DNA from: Bacteroidales bacterium
GTDB lineage: Bacteria > Bacteroidota > Bacteroidia > Bacteroidales > P3
Length of the DNA: 64,000 nt
Direction of reading: 5' to 3'
NCBI GenBank assembly: GCA_017545365.1
Contig: JAFWOP010000024.1
Location: 1 to 64,000 of the forward strand
Shown here: piece by piece, positions 7,087 through 15,808 of the stretch
Position numbering within the stretch: the first letter of the stretch is position 1
Layout: the number at the start of each line of letters is the position of its first letter
Program-made: the position numbers and the translations under genes
Notes under the pieces: generated by a model
The model's input: only the letters and a program-made list of their open reading frames with translations
Databases searched by the model: none
Told to the model about the DNA's origin: nothing

Positions 7087-8076
7087 TTACGCACCAAGTT
7101 CGAGACGCTTGAAACCAGTGCAGGCGAGTTCCTTGTCGGTGTTCTCGATGAACTGGCGGACGGTCATCTTGTTCTCCATGATATACTCCTGCTCGACCAG
7201 GGTGTTCTCCTTGAAGTACTTGTTCAGACGGCCGTTGGCAATCTGCTGTATCTGCTGCTCGTTGAGGGTAGCGGCTTTCTTGGCGGCCTCTTCCTCTTTG
7301 ATTTTCTTGGCCATCTCGACCTGCTCCTCGGTAATCCAGCCCTTGGCGCAGTTGGATGCCATGTGCTCTTCGGTGTCGACATGGGCGGGGTTGATGCCGG
7401 CCTTCTTCAGGGCAGCGTCAACGGCCTTGCCGATGAGCTCTTCGCGTGTTTTCTCAGCAGCCACGGCCAGCTCTTTGTCCTTCACCTCCTGAGGCACGCT
7501 GTTGGCATCGAGGGCGACAGGACGCATAGCGACGACCTGCATGGCGATGTTGTGGCCCACCTCGTCGAAACCGGGCTTGGACATGCCAATGATGGAAGCC
7601 ATGCGGTTACCGGGATGGATGTAGGCATACACGGCAGGAGCTTCGAGGGTCTCAAAGTGTGCGAGCTCGATTTTCTCACCAATCTTGGCAATCTGGTCGG
7701 TGATGCAGTCGCTGACCTTGCGGCCTTCGAGTTCCATGTCGAGGACCTGCTCCTTGCTGGTGAGATGCTTGGCCATGGCGTTGTCGAGGATGGAGGTGGT
7801 GAAAGCGACGAAGTCGGCGTTGGTGGCGACGAAGTCGGTCTCACAACTCACCATGATGACAGCACCATAGTTGCCGTTAGACTTAGCGAGGACGCAACCT
7901 TCGTTGGCATCGCGGTCGGCGCGTTTGGCGGCCATTTTCTGACCTTTCTGACGGAGGTAGTCGATAGCCTTGTCGAAGTCGCCGTCGCACTCTACGAGGG
8001 CTTTTTTGCAATCCATCATGCCGACACCAGTCAGCTGACGAAGCTCATTAACCTGTTTTGCAGTGATATTTGCCAT
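7087..8076 (-). CDS. tsf: Elongation factor Ts
   Basis: A 329-residue nucleotide exchange factor for EF-Tu. The N-terminal UBA-like domain carries the conserved TGVGMMDCKKAL (residues 15-26), and the two core subdomains follow, with DFVA(T)N and the Q-V-V-A-M-(R/N)-type segment. It is the last gene of rplM-rpsI-rpsB-tsf, about 90 bases after rpsB. Its 3' end is duplicated at 4377-4455 and perhaps at 5453-5478, as if accessory DNA had inserted at this point; the gene itself is complete. Confidence 0.98.
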   Translation of the reverse strand: MANITAKQVNELRQLTGVGMMDCKKALVECDGDFDKAIDYLRQKGQKMAAKRADRDANEGCVLAKSNGNYGAVIMVSCETDFVATNADFVAFTTSILDNAMAKHLTSKEQVLDMELEGRKVSDCITDQIAKIGEKIELAHFETLEAPAVYAYIHPGNRMASIIGMSKPGFDEVGHNIAMQVVAMRPVALDANSVPQEVKDKELAVAAEKTREELIGKAVDAALKKAGINPAHVDTEEHMASNCAKGWITEEQVEMAKKIKEEEAAKKAATLNEQQIQQIANGRLNKYFKENTLVEQEYIMENKMTVRQFIENTDKELACTGFKRLELGA

Positions 8077-8164
8077 ATTCTATTATTCTGTTTTAAAGAG
8101 ATTATTGTTTAGCGTTTATGGTATGGGGAGGGGCAGGGTGCTGCCCTCCCACAACCTGACACTT

Positions 8165-9007
8165 TTATTCTGCCTTAGGAGCTTCCTCTTCGGCCTTGGG
8201 GGCCTCGGTTTCAGCCTTGGGTGCTTCGTTGCGAGCACGACGAGGGCGGGTCTTCTTCTCGACAGGAGCCTCCTCGTTTCTCATCTCCTCGTCATCCTCC
8301 TTGGGGGCGTCTTTGTCGAGCATACGCTCGTTAAGACCTTCCTGGATTGCCTCGACCATGTGTTTCAAAATGGCGGCAATCGACTTGGAAGCATCATCGT
8401 TAGCGGGGATGGGGAAGTCGATAAGTTCGGGGTTGCAGTTGGTGTCGACGAGAGCGAAAGTGGGGATGTTCAGACGACGGGCTTCAGCAACGGCAATGTG
8501 CTCCTTGTTGATGTCGACGACGAACAGGGCGCTGGGCAGACGGGTGAGGTCGGCGATGGAGCCGAGGTTCTTGTCGAGTTTGGCACGCTCGCGCTGCACC
8601 TGCAGGCGCTCACGCTTGCTGATGTTGTTGAAATCCTTGTCGTGCATCAGCGAGTCGAGGGAGTTCATCTTCTTCACAGCCTTGCGGATGGTGGTGAAGT
8701 TGGTAAGCATACCGCCGGGCCAACGCTCGGTCACGAAGGGCATGTCAACACTCTTAGCCATCTCGGAGACCACGTCCTTGGCCTGCTTCTTGGTGGCGAC
8801 GAAAAGGACTTTCTTGCCACTCTTGGCAATCTGTTTCAGAGCAGTGGCGGCCTCGTCAGCCTTGGCGATGGTCTTCTGCAGGTCGATAACGTGGATACCG
8901 TTATGCTCTTTGAAAATATAAGGGGCCATTTTGGGGTTCCATTTTCTCTTGAGGTGGCCAAAATGACAACCAGCTTCTAATAATTCTTCGAATTTTAACT
9001 CAGTCAT
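8165..9007 (-). CDS. rpsB: Small-subunit ribosomal protein S2
   Basis: A 280-residue uS2 protein with the family start FEELLEAGCHFGHLKRKWNPKM split over residues 6-27. It has a non-conserved acidic C-terminal tail after about residue 225, ending in repeated EAPKAE-type units; such tails vary between Bacteroidales. A structured leader candidate lies in the 200-base gap between rpsI and rpsB (9045-9134). The gene belongs to the ribosomal operon and precedes tsf. Confidence 0.98.
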   Translation of the reverse strand: MTELKFEELLEAGCHFGHLKRKWNPKMAPYIFKEHNGIHVIDLQKTIAKADEAATALKQIAKSGKKVLFVATKKQAKDVVSEMAKSVDMPFVTERWPGGMLTNFTTIRKAVKKMNSLDSLMHDKDFNNISKRERLQVQRERAKLDKNLGSIADLTRLPSALFVVDINKEHIAVAEARRLNIPTFALVDTNCNPELIDFPIPANDDASKSIAAILKHMVEAIQEGLNERMLDKDAPKEDDEEMRNEEAPVEKKTRPRRARNEAPKAETEAPKAEEEAPKAE

Positions 9008-9044
9008 TGTGATTTTTCTTTTTGTTTACTTTCCTTTTTTTACC

Positions 9045-9134
9045 AATTGCGGAGTAGTCCTTTCTGCGTGCCGGGTTTTTCTGCTTTTGCCTGAGGCAGC
9101 AGAACTGGCAACCCGGCGGAGTCTCCCAGCAATT
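9045..9134 (-). promoter_or_regulatory. Nested stem-loop leader candidate upstream of rpsB
   Basis: Four nested helices fold in the untranslated gap before rpsB: an outer AATTGC/GCAATT (9045-9050 with 9129-9134), CCGGGTT/AACCCGG (9071-9077 with 9110-9116), TTCTGCT/AGCAGAA (9079-9085 with 9098-9104) and GCC/GGC around a 3-base loop (9089-9097). No poly-T tract follows, so this is not a terminator. A ribosomal-protein autoregulatory leader, bound by S2, is the natural reading; this is inference. Confidence 0.7.
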
Positions 9135-9206
9135 TGGATTCTAAACTACTATTTGTGTCTGGTGAAGAGGCATACCCGATACAAGGCCGCCCCATCCACA
9201 TAAAGA

Positions 9207-9593
9207 CTAACGTTTGCTGAACTGGAAACGTTTACGGGCCTTGGGCTGGCCGGGTTTCTTACGCTCAACCATACGGGGGTCGCGCATCAGGAAGCCTTCC
9301 TTCTTGAGGGCGGGGCGATCCTCGATGTTGTTCTCGCAGAGGGCACGGGCGATAGCCATACGCAGGGCCTGGGCCTGACCGGTGATACCGCCGCCGTCGA
9401 GGTTGGCCTTGATGTCCCATTTGCCTTCAGCACCGGCAACCTGCAAAGGCTGGTTGACGATATACTGCAGCGGGCCAGTGGGGAAATATTCCTTATAGTC
9501 GCGTTTGTTGACAATGATTTTGCCGTCGCCGGGAGTCATATAGATGCGGGCAACAGAGCATTTTCTTCTACCAATGGTGTTGATTACTTCCAT
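9207..9593 (-). CDS. rpsI: Small-subunit ribosomal protein S9
   Basis: A 128-residue uS9 protein ending in the conserved basic tail KPGQPKARKRFQFSKR, which reaches into the ribosomal P site. The start MEVINTIGRRKCSVARIYM fits the family. It follows rplM by 8 bases, the standard arrangement, and is translated from the same message. Confidence 0.98.
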   Translation of the reverse strand: MEVINTIGRRKCSVARIYMTPGDGKIIVNKRDYKEYFPTGPLQYIVNQPLQVAGAEGKWDIKANLDGGGITGQAQALRMAIARALCENNIEDRPALKKEGFLMRDPRMVERKKPGQPKARKRFQFSKR

Positions 9594-9601
9594 ATTATGT
9601 A

Positions 9602-10057
9602 TTATCTAACGTCGTTAATATTGATTACTTTGGGGTTCTGACCCTGATGGGGATGCTCGGGACCTGCATAAATGTAGAGGTTGCGGTACAGGGCGTCGCC
9701 AAGACGGTTTTTAGGAAGCATACCACGGATGGCGTGTTCGAGCACGCGCTCGGGATGGGTGGCGAGGACCTTGGCAGGGGTGGTCTCGCGCTGGCCACCG
9801 GGGTAACCAGTGTAACGCTGATAAATCTTGTCGGTCATCTTCTTACCGGTGAAGACGATTTTCTCAGCATTGATGATGATAACATTGTCACCACAGTCGA
9901 CGTGTGGGGTGAAGCAAGGTTTTGTCTTGCCTCGCAGGATGTTGGCCACGCGGGTAGCCAAACGTCCGACGGTCTGATTCTCGGCATCAACGAGAACCCA
10001 TTCCTTCTGGACGGTGTTCTTGTTGGCAGAGATGGTCTTGTAACTTAATTGATCCAT
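9602..10057 (-). CDS. rplM: Large-subunit ribosomal protein L13
   Basis: A 151-residue uL13 protein with the conserved WVLVDAENQTVGRLAT near the N terminus, then YQRYTGYPGG and HAIRGMLPKNRLG. It is the first gene of the operon; a long leader with a promoter at about 10263-10289 precedes it. Confidence 0.98.
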   Translation of the reverse strand: MDQLSYKTISANKNTVQKEWVLVDAENQTVGRLATRVANILRGKTKPCFTPHVDCGDNVIIINAEKIVFTGKKMTDKIYQRYTGYPGGQRETTPAKVLATHPERVLEHAIRGMLPKNRLGDALYRNLYIYAGPEHPHQGQNPKVININDVR

Positions 10058-10289
10058 TTTTTATTTAACGATGATGTTTCTTTAGTCTGTTTATACTTTT
10101 TTGCCGTCGCCTTCGGTTTTCTCTGCCATTTTTATGCGACGGATAACATAAAAAGAGCATTTTTCGACCGATTTAAACGGCATATCAATTTGTCTTAACA
10201 TCATGATTCCCACGCCCGAACGGGTATAGTCAAGGGCTTGCGACCACTATGCTAAGAGGATGCAAAATTACAACTATTTTTTGGACTGA
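10058..10289 (-). promoter_or_regulatory. Promoter and long structured leader of the rplM operon
   Basis: Minus-strand -7 TAATTTTG (10263-10270) with TTTG 19 bases upstream gives a leader of about 200 bases. It contains CCGTCGC/GCGACGG (10104-10110 with 10136-10142) just before the coding region, and further up an ATAGT/ACTAT pairing next to a CCCGTTCGGG hairpin. Leaders upstream of L13 operons are known in several bacteria; whether this one binds L13 or S9 is not shown. Confidence 0.6.
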
Positions 10290-10366
10290 CAAAATTTGAC
10301 CTTACTTTTATTCACTTTTTTTGTTGAAAAGTTTTTCAGAAGCCACGGCCAACACATCTCACAATC

Positions 10367-11569
10367 TCAGAGCATCTCGCAGAGCCATCCTGCCGGGCTG
10401 CTGCCTATGGTGGCAGCGAGGATGAAGTGGCTGCCCCCCTCGCGAAGCCTCAGCTGCCGCTGAAGGGCTGCGGCTTCCAGGGGGAAATTGCGCGTCACCA
10501 CATGGGCCCGGCCTTCGGGCAGTAGTTTGCGGACCTCTTTGGCGTTGAGCGTTATCGGTTGGCGCACGGCAAAGATGCGGCCAGGGAAGTCCTCAATAAG
10601 ACGGTCACTGGTGTAGAGATGGGTGTTGCGAGCCAACTTCTTTACACCGAACCAGCGGCAGATGCTGTTGTAACAGCCGCCCTTCATCAGCGAGGCCGTG
10701 GGCTCGTAGAGGTAAGCCTCCACATCCGAGGCGAATACGGGGACTGCCGCAGACTCCTCTTCCCAAGTGAAGGCACGTTCCCACCGGGTGGTGAACGTAT
10801 TCTTGTCTATGTCGACACAATGAATCAGGGGGCTGGCGACGGTCCCTACGGCCTCTGACCCAGAAAGCAGGAACAAGACCTCTTTGCACTCCCCATGAAG
10901 CGCCACTACATGCACCTCTCCCACACGTCCCAGCTGGCCGACCGCCATCTGTATGTCTATCATCGGCGAAGCCTTCACCAGCAGATGCCGACAATGTTCA
11001 CGCAGCATCTGAAGATGCCCCAGCAGGTCTGGCGTGCAATCCTCAAAGGCCGACACCTTGCGTCCCTGGTTGTCGCGGCGGGCAGGGTCAATAAAGATAA
11101 GGTCGGAAAAAGGAAAGTCGGCGCGCTGGAGGCTGTCGCCACAGTGGCAGATGACATTCCTCGCCCCCAAGGCCGCGAGATTATATTCTGCCATGGCGCA
11201 GAGGTCGGCATCCACTTCGTAATAGTCGGCATGTGTGGCCTTACGTGACATGAAAAAGGTGTCTACTCCCATGCCACCCGTGAGGTCGGTGAGGGTGCCG
11301 CCCCCGAGGGTCTCGAACAACCCCGCCTTATAGCGTGCCGTAGCCTCCGACGAACTCTGCTCGCGGTTGAGCCGTGGGGGGTAGAAATAGTCCTCACAGC
11401 ACGCAAGCGTCGGCCATTTGGTCGACGCTTGCCGTTGCCCTTCCAGCTGCTGGGCGACCTTCCGCAAGTCCGTGTCGGGATATTTCTGCTGCCGGAGCAG
11501 CAATTTCAGCGGGTCGTCGTCCTTATGCTTTTGGGCGAAAGTGACGATATCAATAAACGCCCTGCTCAT
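10367..11569 (-). CDS. Class I SAM-dependent methyltransferase with THUMP-like C-terminal domain
   Basis: A 400-residue protein matching the Bacteroidota methyltransferase family typified by PG_1098. The SAM motif I is LTDLTGGMGVDTFFMS (about residues 92-107), followed by YYEVD and the motif IV-like DLIFIDPARRD. A C-terminal substrate-recognition part (about 300-400) ends with RNFPLEAAALQRQLRLREGG. The target is unknown, probably RNA. Its start overlaps the end of the nucleotidyltransferase gene by 20 bases, so the two are likely translated together. Confidence 0.85.
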   Translation of the reverse strand: MSRAFIDIVTFAQKHKDDDPLKLLLRQQKYPDTDLRKVAQQLEGQRQASTKWPTLACCEDYFYPPRLNREQSSSEATARYKAGLFETLGGGTLTDLTGGMGVDTFFMSRKATHADYYEVDADLCAMAEYNLAALGARNVICHCGDSLQRADFPFSDLIFIDPARRDNQGRKVSAFEDCTPDLLGHLQMLREHCRHLLVKASPMIDIQMAVGQLGRVGEVHVVALHGECKEVLFLLSGSEAVGTVASPLIHCVDIDKNTFTTRWERAFTWEEESAAVPVFASDVEAYLYEPTASLMKGGCYNSICRWFGVKKLARNTHLYTSDRLIEDFPGRIFAVRQPITLNAKEVRKLLPEGRAHVVTRNFPLEAAALQRQLRLREGGSHFILAATIGSSPAGWLCEML

Positions 11570-12449
11570 GCAGTTTCTTCAGGCGTTCCACTACCATGGG
11601 GCGGTCTTCCTTATAGGTGACACCGAACCACTGGGCTGTGGTCTTCAGCACGCGCATCGTGGCATAGCCGCTGTTGATGAATGTGTTGACCGCAAATGGG
11701 ATGTAGAACTCCGACTTCATCTCGCCGCCGTTGTCGCGAAGCCAAGTGACGAAAAGTTTCTCGCTCTCCACAAAATAGTCGGGTGTGAACCCAAAGAGGT
11801 TCATCGACACGGTGGCATCGGCGGGCAGGGGGTGCATCGAGCCGTCGGTGTCCTTATACTCAATACCGTTGGCGGTGTGGCCGATGCTGGTGCGCTCGGT
11901 CATGCCTACCAGCAGACCATTCTCATCCACTTGGCAGACACCACGCGACACGGTGCCGTTCTCGCTGAGGGTGTTCTCCAGACGGTAGCCCACCATGCAG
12001 TACTGCCCCTTCGTGCCTTCGAGGGTGCGCAGATGGTCGCCGATAACCTGAAAAGCGTCGCGGCCATAGAAGTCGTCGGCATTAATGATGGCGAAAGGCT
12101 CGTGAATCACATCCTTTGCCATAAGGATGGCATGATTGGTGCCCCAAGGTTTCTCACGTCCTTCGGGTACCTTGAACCCCTCGGGCAGATAGTCCAACTC
12201 CTGGAAGACATACTCCACCTGAATGCGGTTGCCGAAATGTTCGGCATTAATTTTCGCCTTAAACTCCTGCTCAAAGCTGTGACGGATGACAAAGACCACC
12301 TTGCCAAAACCGGCACGAATGGCATCGTTGATAGAGTAGTCCATGATAATCTCGCCATGAGGGCCCACGCCGTCCATCTGTTTCAGTCCGCCATAGCGGC
12401 TGCCCATTCCGGCTGCTAATACAAGTAATGTTGGTTGCATAATTGACAT
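11550..12449 (-). CDS. Sugar-phosphate nucleotidyltransferase family protein
   Basis: A 299-residue NDP-sugar pyrophosphorylase-like protein. The nucleotide-binding signature is at the N terminus (LAAGMGSRYGGLKQ), and a metal-binding NADDFYG lies at about 117-123. It lacks a clear C-terminal acyltransferase or CBS part. The sugar cannot be assigned. A perfect 36-bp tandem duplication covers its start codon and upstream sequence (12437-12508). Confidence 0.85.
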   Translation of the reverse strand: MSIMQPTLLVLAAGMGSRYGGLKQMDGVGPHGEIIMDYSINDAIRAGFGKVVFVIRHSFEQEFKAKINAEHFGNRIQVEYVFQELDYLPEGFKVPEGREKPWGTNHAILMAKDVIHEPFAIINADDFYGRDAFQVIGDHLRTLEGTKGQYCMVGYRLENTLSENGTVSRGVCQVDENGLLVGMTERTSIGHTANGIEYKDTDGSMHPLPADATVSMNLFGFTPDYFVESEKLFVTWLRDNGGEMKSEFYIPFAVNTFINSGYATMRVLKTTAQWFGVTYKEDRPMVVERLKKLHEQGVY

Positions 12450-12508
12450 ATAATAATGTTATCAATATTTTAGCATAATTGACATATAATAATGTTATCA
12501 ATATTTTA
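12437..12508. repeat. Perfect 36-bp tandem duplication at a start codon
   Basis: The block beginning GCATAATTGACATATAATAA occurs at 12437-12472 and again at 12473-12508 without mismatch. The inner copy holds the start codon of the nucleotidyltransferase (12449); the outer copy repeats it, giving a 7-codon upstream frame MSIMLKY-stop on the minus strand (12485 down to 12462). Confidence 0.95.
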
Positions 12509-12522
12509 ATTGTTTCACTATA

Positions 12523-12969
12523 CTATCTTTTCTTTTGGAAGAACGCCTTCATTATTTCCTCACACTCCTCCTTGAGGACACCGCTGTCGACCACGGTCTT
12601 GGGGTGGAGCATGCCGCGTCCCAGCCGCTCAAAACCCCGCTTGGGGTCGGAAGCACCGTAGACCACGCGCCCTATCTGCGTCCAGCCTATCGCTCCCGCA
12701 CACATCACGCAAGGCTCCAGTGTCACATAAAGAGTACAGTCCGACAGGTATTTGGCACCCAACAGGTTCGCAGCAGCGGTGAGCGCCAGCATCTCGGCAT
12801 GGGCGGTCACATCGTGCAGCCGTTCGGTGTTGTTGTGTGCTCGTGCGATGATACGGCCGCCGCTGGCCACCACGGCTCCCACAGGGATTTCATCTTCGTC
12901 AAAGGCCATGCGCGCCTCGTTGAACGCCTGCCGCATGAAATGCTCGTCTGGGTTGTCAAAGATGCTCAT
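12523..12969 (-). CDS. tadA: tRNA-specific adenosine deaminase
   Basis: A 148-residue zinc deaminase of the TadA type, which converts the wobble adenosine of tRNA-Arg to inosine. Zinc ligands and the catalytic Glu are visible: H57-A-E59 and P-C87-V-M-C90. Length and the GAVV and GxDPKRG regions fit TadA rather than cytidine or guanine deaminases. It follows the 12989-13783 gene by 19 bases in the leftward cluster. Confidence 0.92.
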   Translation of the reverse strand: MSIFDNPDEHFMRQAFNEARMAFDEDEIPVGAVVASGGRIIARAHNNTERLHDVTAHAEMLALTAAANLLGAKYLSDCTLYVTLEPCVMCAGAIGWTQIGRVVYGASDPKRGFERLGRGMLHPKTVVDSGVLKEECEEIMKAFFQKKR

Positions 12970-12988
12970 TCTTCCCTTAATGCATGTT

Positions 12989-13783
12989 CTACCGATAATA
13001 ATCCTCCGTGAAGTAGCCGGTGCTGGGCTTCTTAAAGCTGTAGGTGTTCCTGATGACCACCACCTGCTCCCCTACCCTGTAGGACTCCACCGTGGGCAGA
13101 TAATGCCCATGCACTGGGGCGAACTCGCTCCATGCCCTCCAATCCACCCGGTAGGCACCCTCGCGCGGTGTATCGCCACCGAAGAAATGAATATCTTCTA
13201 CCATCATGGTCAGCAGCCCGGTCGTCCGCTCAAAGAAATAGTAGCGGTCGAACGAAGCCGGTGACACCACAAACACTCGGTCCAGCGGACGCCCTTTGTA
13301 GTTGAACTCGCCGGCATAGTAAAGCTCCGACCCCTTGCTCCTCCAATCATACAGCGAGCCGCGGATGTCGAGCGATATAACGACGTTGTAAACCGAATTC
13401 TGCGTCATATCGGCCCACTCGCGGCGCCCCCTGTGGAAACCGCGGAAAATGCCCGTGCCGTCGGTGTAATAGCCGTCATCCAGCTTGCCTTTGTCCCATA
13501 TCTCTATCCGTGTATAGTGGGGCGCCTTATACCATCGGTAGATAACCATCGTGTCCTCGGGATGGGTCTGGTCTACCACATAGCTGGTGACAAACAGCAC
13601 GCTGTCGGTCTTATCGTTCATAAAGTTGATAATGTCCAGATAATTGTTCACTATCCTGACAGCCCGCGCAGTGTCTGCCCCGACGGTGTCGAATGTCATA
13701 GGCACCGACACCTCTTGCTCAGGCTGTGTCTGGGCTCCCACCACGAAGGGGAGGCACACGAGGAGGAAAAGAATCTTCTTCAT
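12989..13783 (-). CDS. Conserved secreted protein of unknown function
   Basis: A 264-residue protein with a signal peptide MKKILFLLVCLPFVVGAQ. The body is rich in aromatic strands (RWYKAPHYTRIEIW, YYFFERTTGLLTMM) and resembles the LolA/LolB-like half-barrel seen in outer-membrane lipoprotein carriers; I hold that loosely. The frame is open further upstream, but the ATG at 13783 gives the signal peptide and lies one base after the DUF4292 stop. Likely co-translated with that lipoprotein. Confidence 0.75.
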   Translation of the reverse strand: MKKILFLLVCLPFVVGAQTQPEQEVSVPMTFDTVGADTARAVRIVNNYLDIINFMNDKTDSVLFVTSYVVDQTHPEDTMVIYRWYKAPHYTRIEIWDKGKLDDGYYTDGTGIFRGFHRGRREWADMTQNSVYNVVISLDIRGSLYDWRSKGSELYYAGEFNYKGRPLDRVFVVSPASFDRYYFFERTTGLLTMMVEDIHFFGGDTPREGAYRVDWRAWSEFAPVHGHYLPTVESYRVGEQVVVIRNTYSFKKPSTGYFTEDYYR

Positions 13784-13784
13784 A

Positions 13785-14321
13785 TCAGAGAGGTTTAACG
13801 TTTGATGGAACCGTAAAAGGGAACTTGAGCTTGTCCACCTGCTGCCACGGGTCCAGCTCCACCGTGGCATCCAAGTTGAACGCCTTAATCAGGGCGGCAA
13901 TCTGCTGCTCGGCATCGTCTGCCGTCACCATCTTCACCGCGTCCTGGAATGTGGTTCGGTAATGATAACGGCGGTAGAGGTCGTCATACGTGCCGCGGAA
14001 ACAACGGCCGCTCACCTTCACATACACCACCACCGAATCCTTCGTAAGGCAGGCGCGTCCCAGCTCTATCACCTTCGACGCGCTGGCCCACAACACGCTG
14101 TCGGGCTGCAGCCGCAGCTGCCCGTTGGCCGTCATCCCCTGGGCCGTACAGGTGAAATTGGTCGTATAATAATGGGGGGTGTAGTGCGACGACGTGCCGC
14201 TCGGGACATCCACCCTTACCCCGGGCGAGCTACTACGGGTCGACGACCGGTGGCTGATGCAGCCAGTCATCGCCACCATCAGCCCGGCCATGGCCACAAT
14301 TGCTAATCGACGTTTTGACAT
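13785..14321 (-). CDS. DUF4292-like lipoprotein
   Basis: A 178-residue lipoprotein: signal segment then lipobox MTGC (Cys about 21). The core GQLRLQPDSVLWASASKVIE followed by LTKDSVVVY matches the DUF4292 pattern of Bacteroidota envelope proteins (PDS-hW, then a second strand with DSV). It is shorter than typical members, and a neighbour (12989-13783) may supply the rest of the fold. It overlaps the TPR lipoprotein gene by 19 bases. Confidence 0.75.
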   Translation of the reverse strand: MSKRRLAIVAMAGLMVAMTGCISHRSSTRSSSPGVRVDVPSGTSSHYTPHYYTTNFTCTAQGMTANGQLRLQPDSVLWASASKVIELGRACLTKDSVVVYVKVSGRCFRGTYDDLYRRYHYRTTFQDAVKMVTADDAEQQIAALIKAFNLDATVELDPWQQVDKLKFPFTVPSNVKPL

Positions 14322-15628
14322 TGTTGCTTGATTTTATAGTTCAACTCATTCGTGGCGGCGTCATTGGGCGACACCATCAACGCCCGCCCTATATACTGCA
14401 CAGCCATCTTGCAGTCTCCTTGCGACAAATAGCACTGGGCCAAAACCAGATAGGGCCTGAGGTGCAGGGGGAACAACTCGGCGGCCTCGCGGGCATGCTC
14501 CAGCAGTTGCGGCGAATCAGGCGTGCTCTTCGACTCGCAAATCAACAGGGCCTCCCACGCTGCATACTGGCTCTTACCCTGCGAGAGGTGAATCCAAAAC
14601 TGCTCCGCAGCCTCGGCATACCGCTCTTGGGCGGCCAGCATCTGACCATACAGGAAATGATGCCCGCCCTCGGCTCCGCAGCCCGCGGCCAGCGTGTCGG
14701 CCATGAGGAAACAGGCCCTGCTGTAGGCGGCAAAAAACTTCTTGTCGCGCATAAACTCGGCAAGAAACATCAGCTTGTGCAGACAGTCGATATTCCTATT
14801 GGCAAGCCCCTGCCTGATGTGGCTGTAGGTCTGAGCCAGGTTGCCCATAGACAGGTAGCACGAGGCCAATGCAATATGTATGTTCTCATCATCGGGCGAC
14901 GCGGCCAATATCCGTTCATAGTAAGGCAGCGCCTTGGCATAACTCTTCTCTGCCATATAGCTCTCGGCCAGAATGGCGTTGTAGCGGTTCTCGTTGGGCA
15001 GGGCCTCGGCCAGACGTTCCAGTTCCTTCCGGGCCTTGTCGGGCTTCTCTATCGCCATCCATAGCTTCTGCTTCTGCAACGACACCGCCTCGGTAACCCC
15101 AAAACGGTGCTCCACACGGTCCAGCACCTCTATACTCCCCTGCACATTGCCAGTCATCAGGTAGGCGTTGGACAAATCATAGTAATAATCCACCTGGTCG
15201 GGATGCCGCTTCACAATATCCTCCCATGTTGCCAACAGATTCTTCCCATCCTGCCGCCGCTCATACACCTTGGTCAGCAGCAACTCGTACCACACATTGT
15301 CCGGCCCCAGACGGTAAGCCTGCTGGGTGTGGGCCAGCGCACTGTCCAGCCATCCCATCGACAGATAGATGCGCCCCAGCTCATAATGGGCCGGCGCGTA
15401 ATTGGCCGAATCCCTCAGTATCTTCAAAAACTGCGCCACTGCCTCCTCGCGGTTGCCCAACAGATGCTGTGTGGTGGCATCAATCATTGCGCCTTCCACC
15501 TCCAACTCACGGGCCGTCACCTCCACTATGGGCTTGCGCTTATAGCGTCCGTCAACCTCCATCTTCTTGCTCCCTCCACATGCAGAAAGCAACAATATAA
15601 AAATAAATATGTAATACAATTTCTTCAT
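14303..15628 (-). CDS. Tetratricopeptide-repeat lipoprotein
   Basis: A 441-residue protein with lipobox LLSAC (Cys about 17) followed by many TPR units (for example APAHYELGRIYLSMGWLDSA, then repeated A-L-x-Y-Y-E-R-I-L-A-A type helices) to the C terminus. TPR lipoproteins act as scaffolds at the envelope; a partner is not evident. It is the first gene of the leftward group that continues with the DUF4292 lipoprotein, a secreted protein and tadA. Confidence 0.85.
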   Translation of the reverse strand: MKKLYYIFIFILLLSACGGSKKMEVDGRYKRKPIVEVTARELEVEGAMIDATTQHLLGNREEAVAQFLKILRDSANYAPAHYELGRIYLSMGWLDSALAHTQQAYRLGPDNVWYELLLTKVYERRQDGKNLLATWEDIVKRHPDQVDYYYDLSNAYLMTGNVQGSIEVLDRVEHRFGVTEAVSLQKQKLWMAIEKPDKARKELERLAEALPNENRYNAILAESYMAEKSYAKALPYYERILAASPDDENIHIALASCYLSMGNLAQTYSHIRQGLANRNIDCLHKLMFLAEFMRDKKFFAAYSRACFLMADTLAAGCGAEGGHHFLYGQMLAAQERYAEAAEQFWIHLSQGKSQYAAWEALLICESKSTPDSPQLLEHAREAAELFPLHLRPYLVLAQCYLSQGDCKMAVQYIGRALMVSPNDAATNELNYKIKQQCQNVD

Positions 15629-15808
15629 TAGGCAATCATACTTATCGATACCTCATAACTACATTTTCCTTTTTTTATTGTACACGACCCATAAGATTTC
15701 CGCCCGCCAGTCCAAAAAACACCGCCTACAGCCATGCCCAGGCCTCCCTCGCCCGCCTATTCGAAGCCCGCGCAAATGGTGAAAAAACATTAAAAACGAA
15801 AAAAAAAT

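Noticed and set aside
7075..8112. Long rightward frame over tsf (345 codons)
   Set aside because: It is the complementary shadow of tsf, whose protein is unmistakable.
8063..8980. Rightward frame of 305 codons
   Set aside because: Shadow of rpsB.
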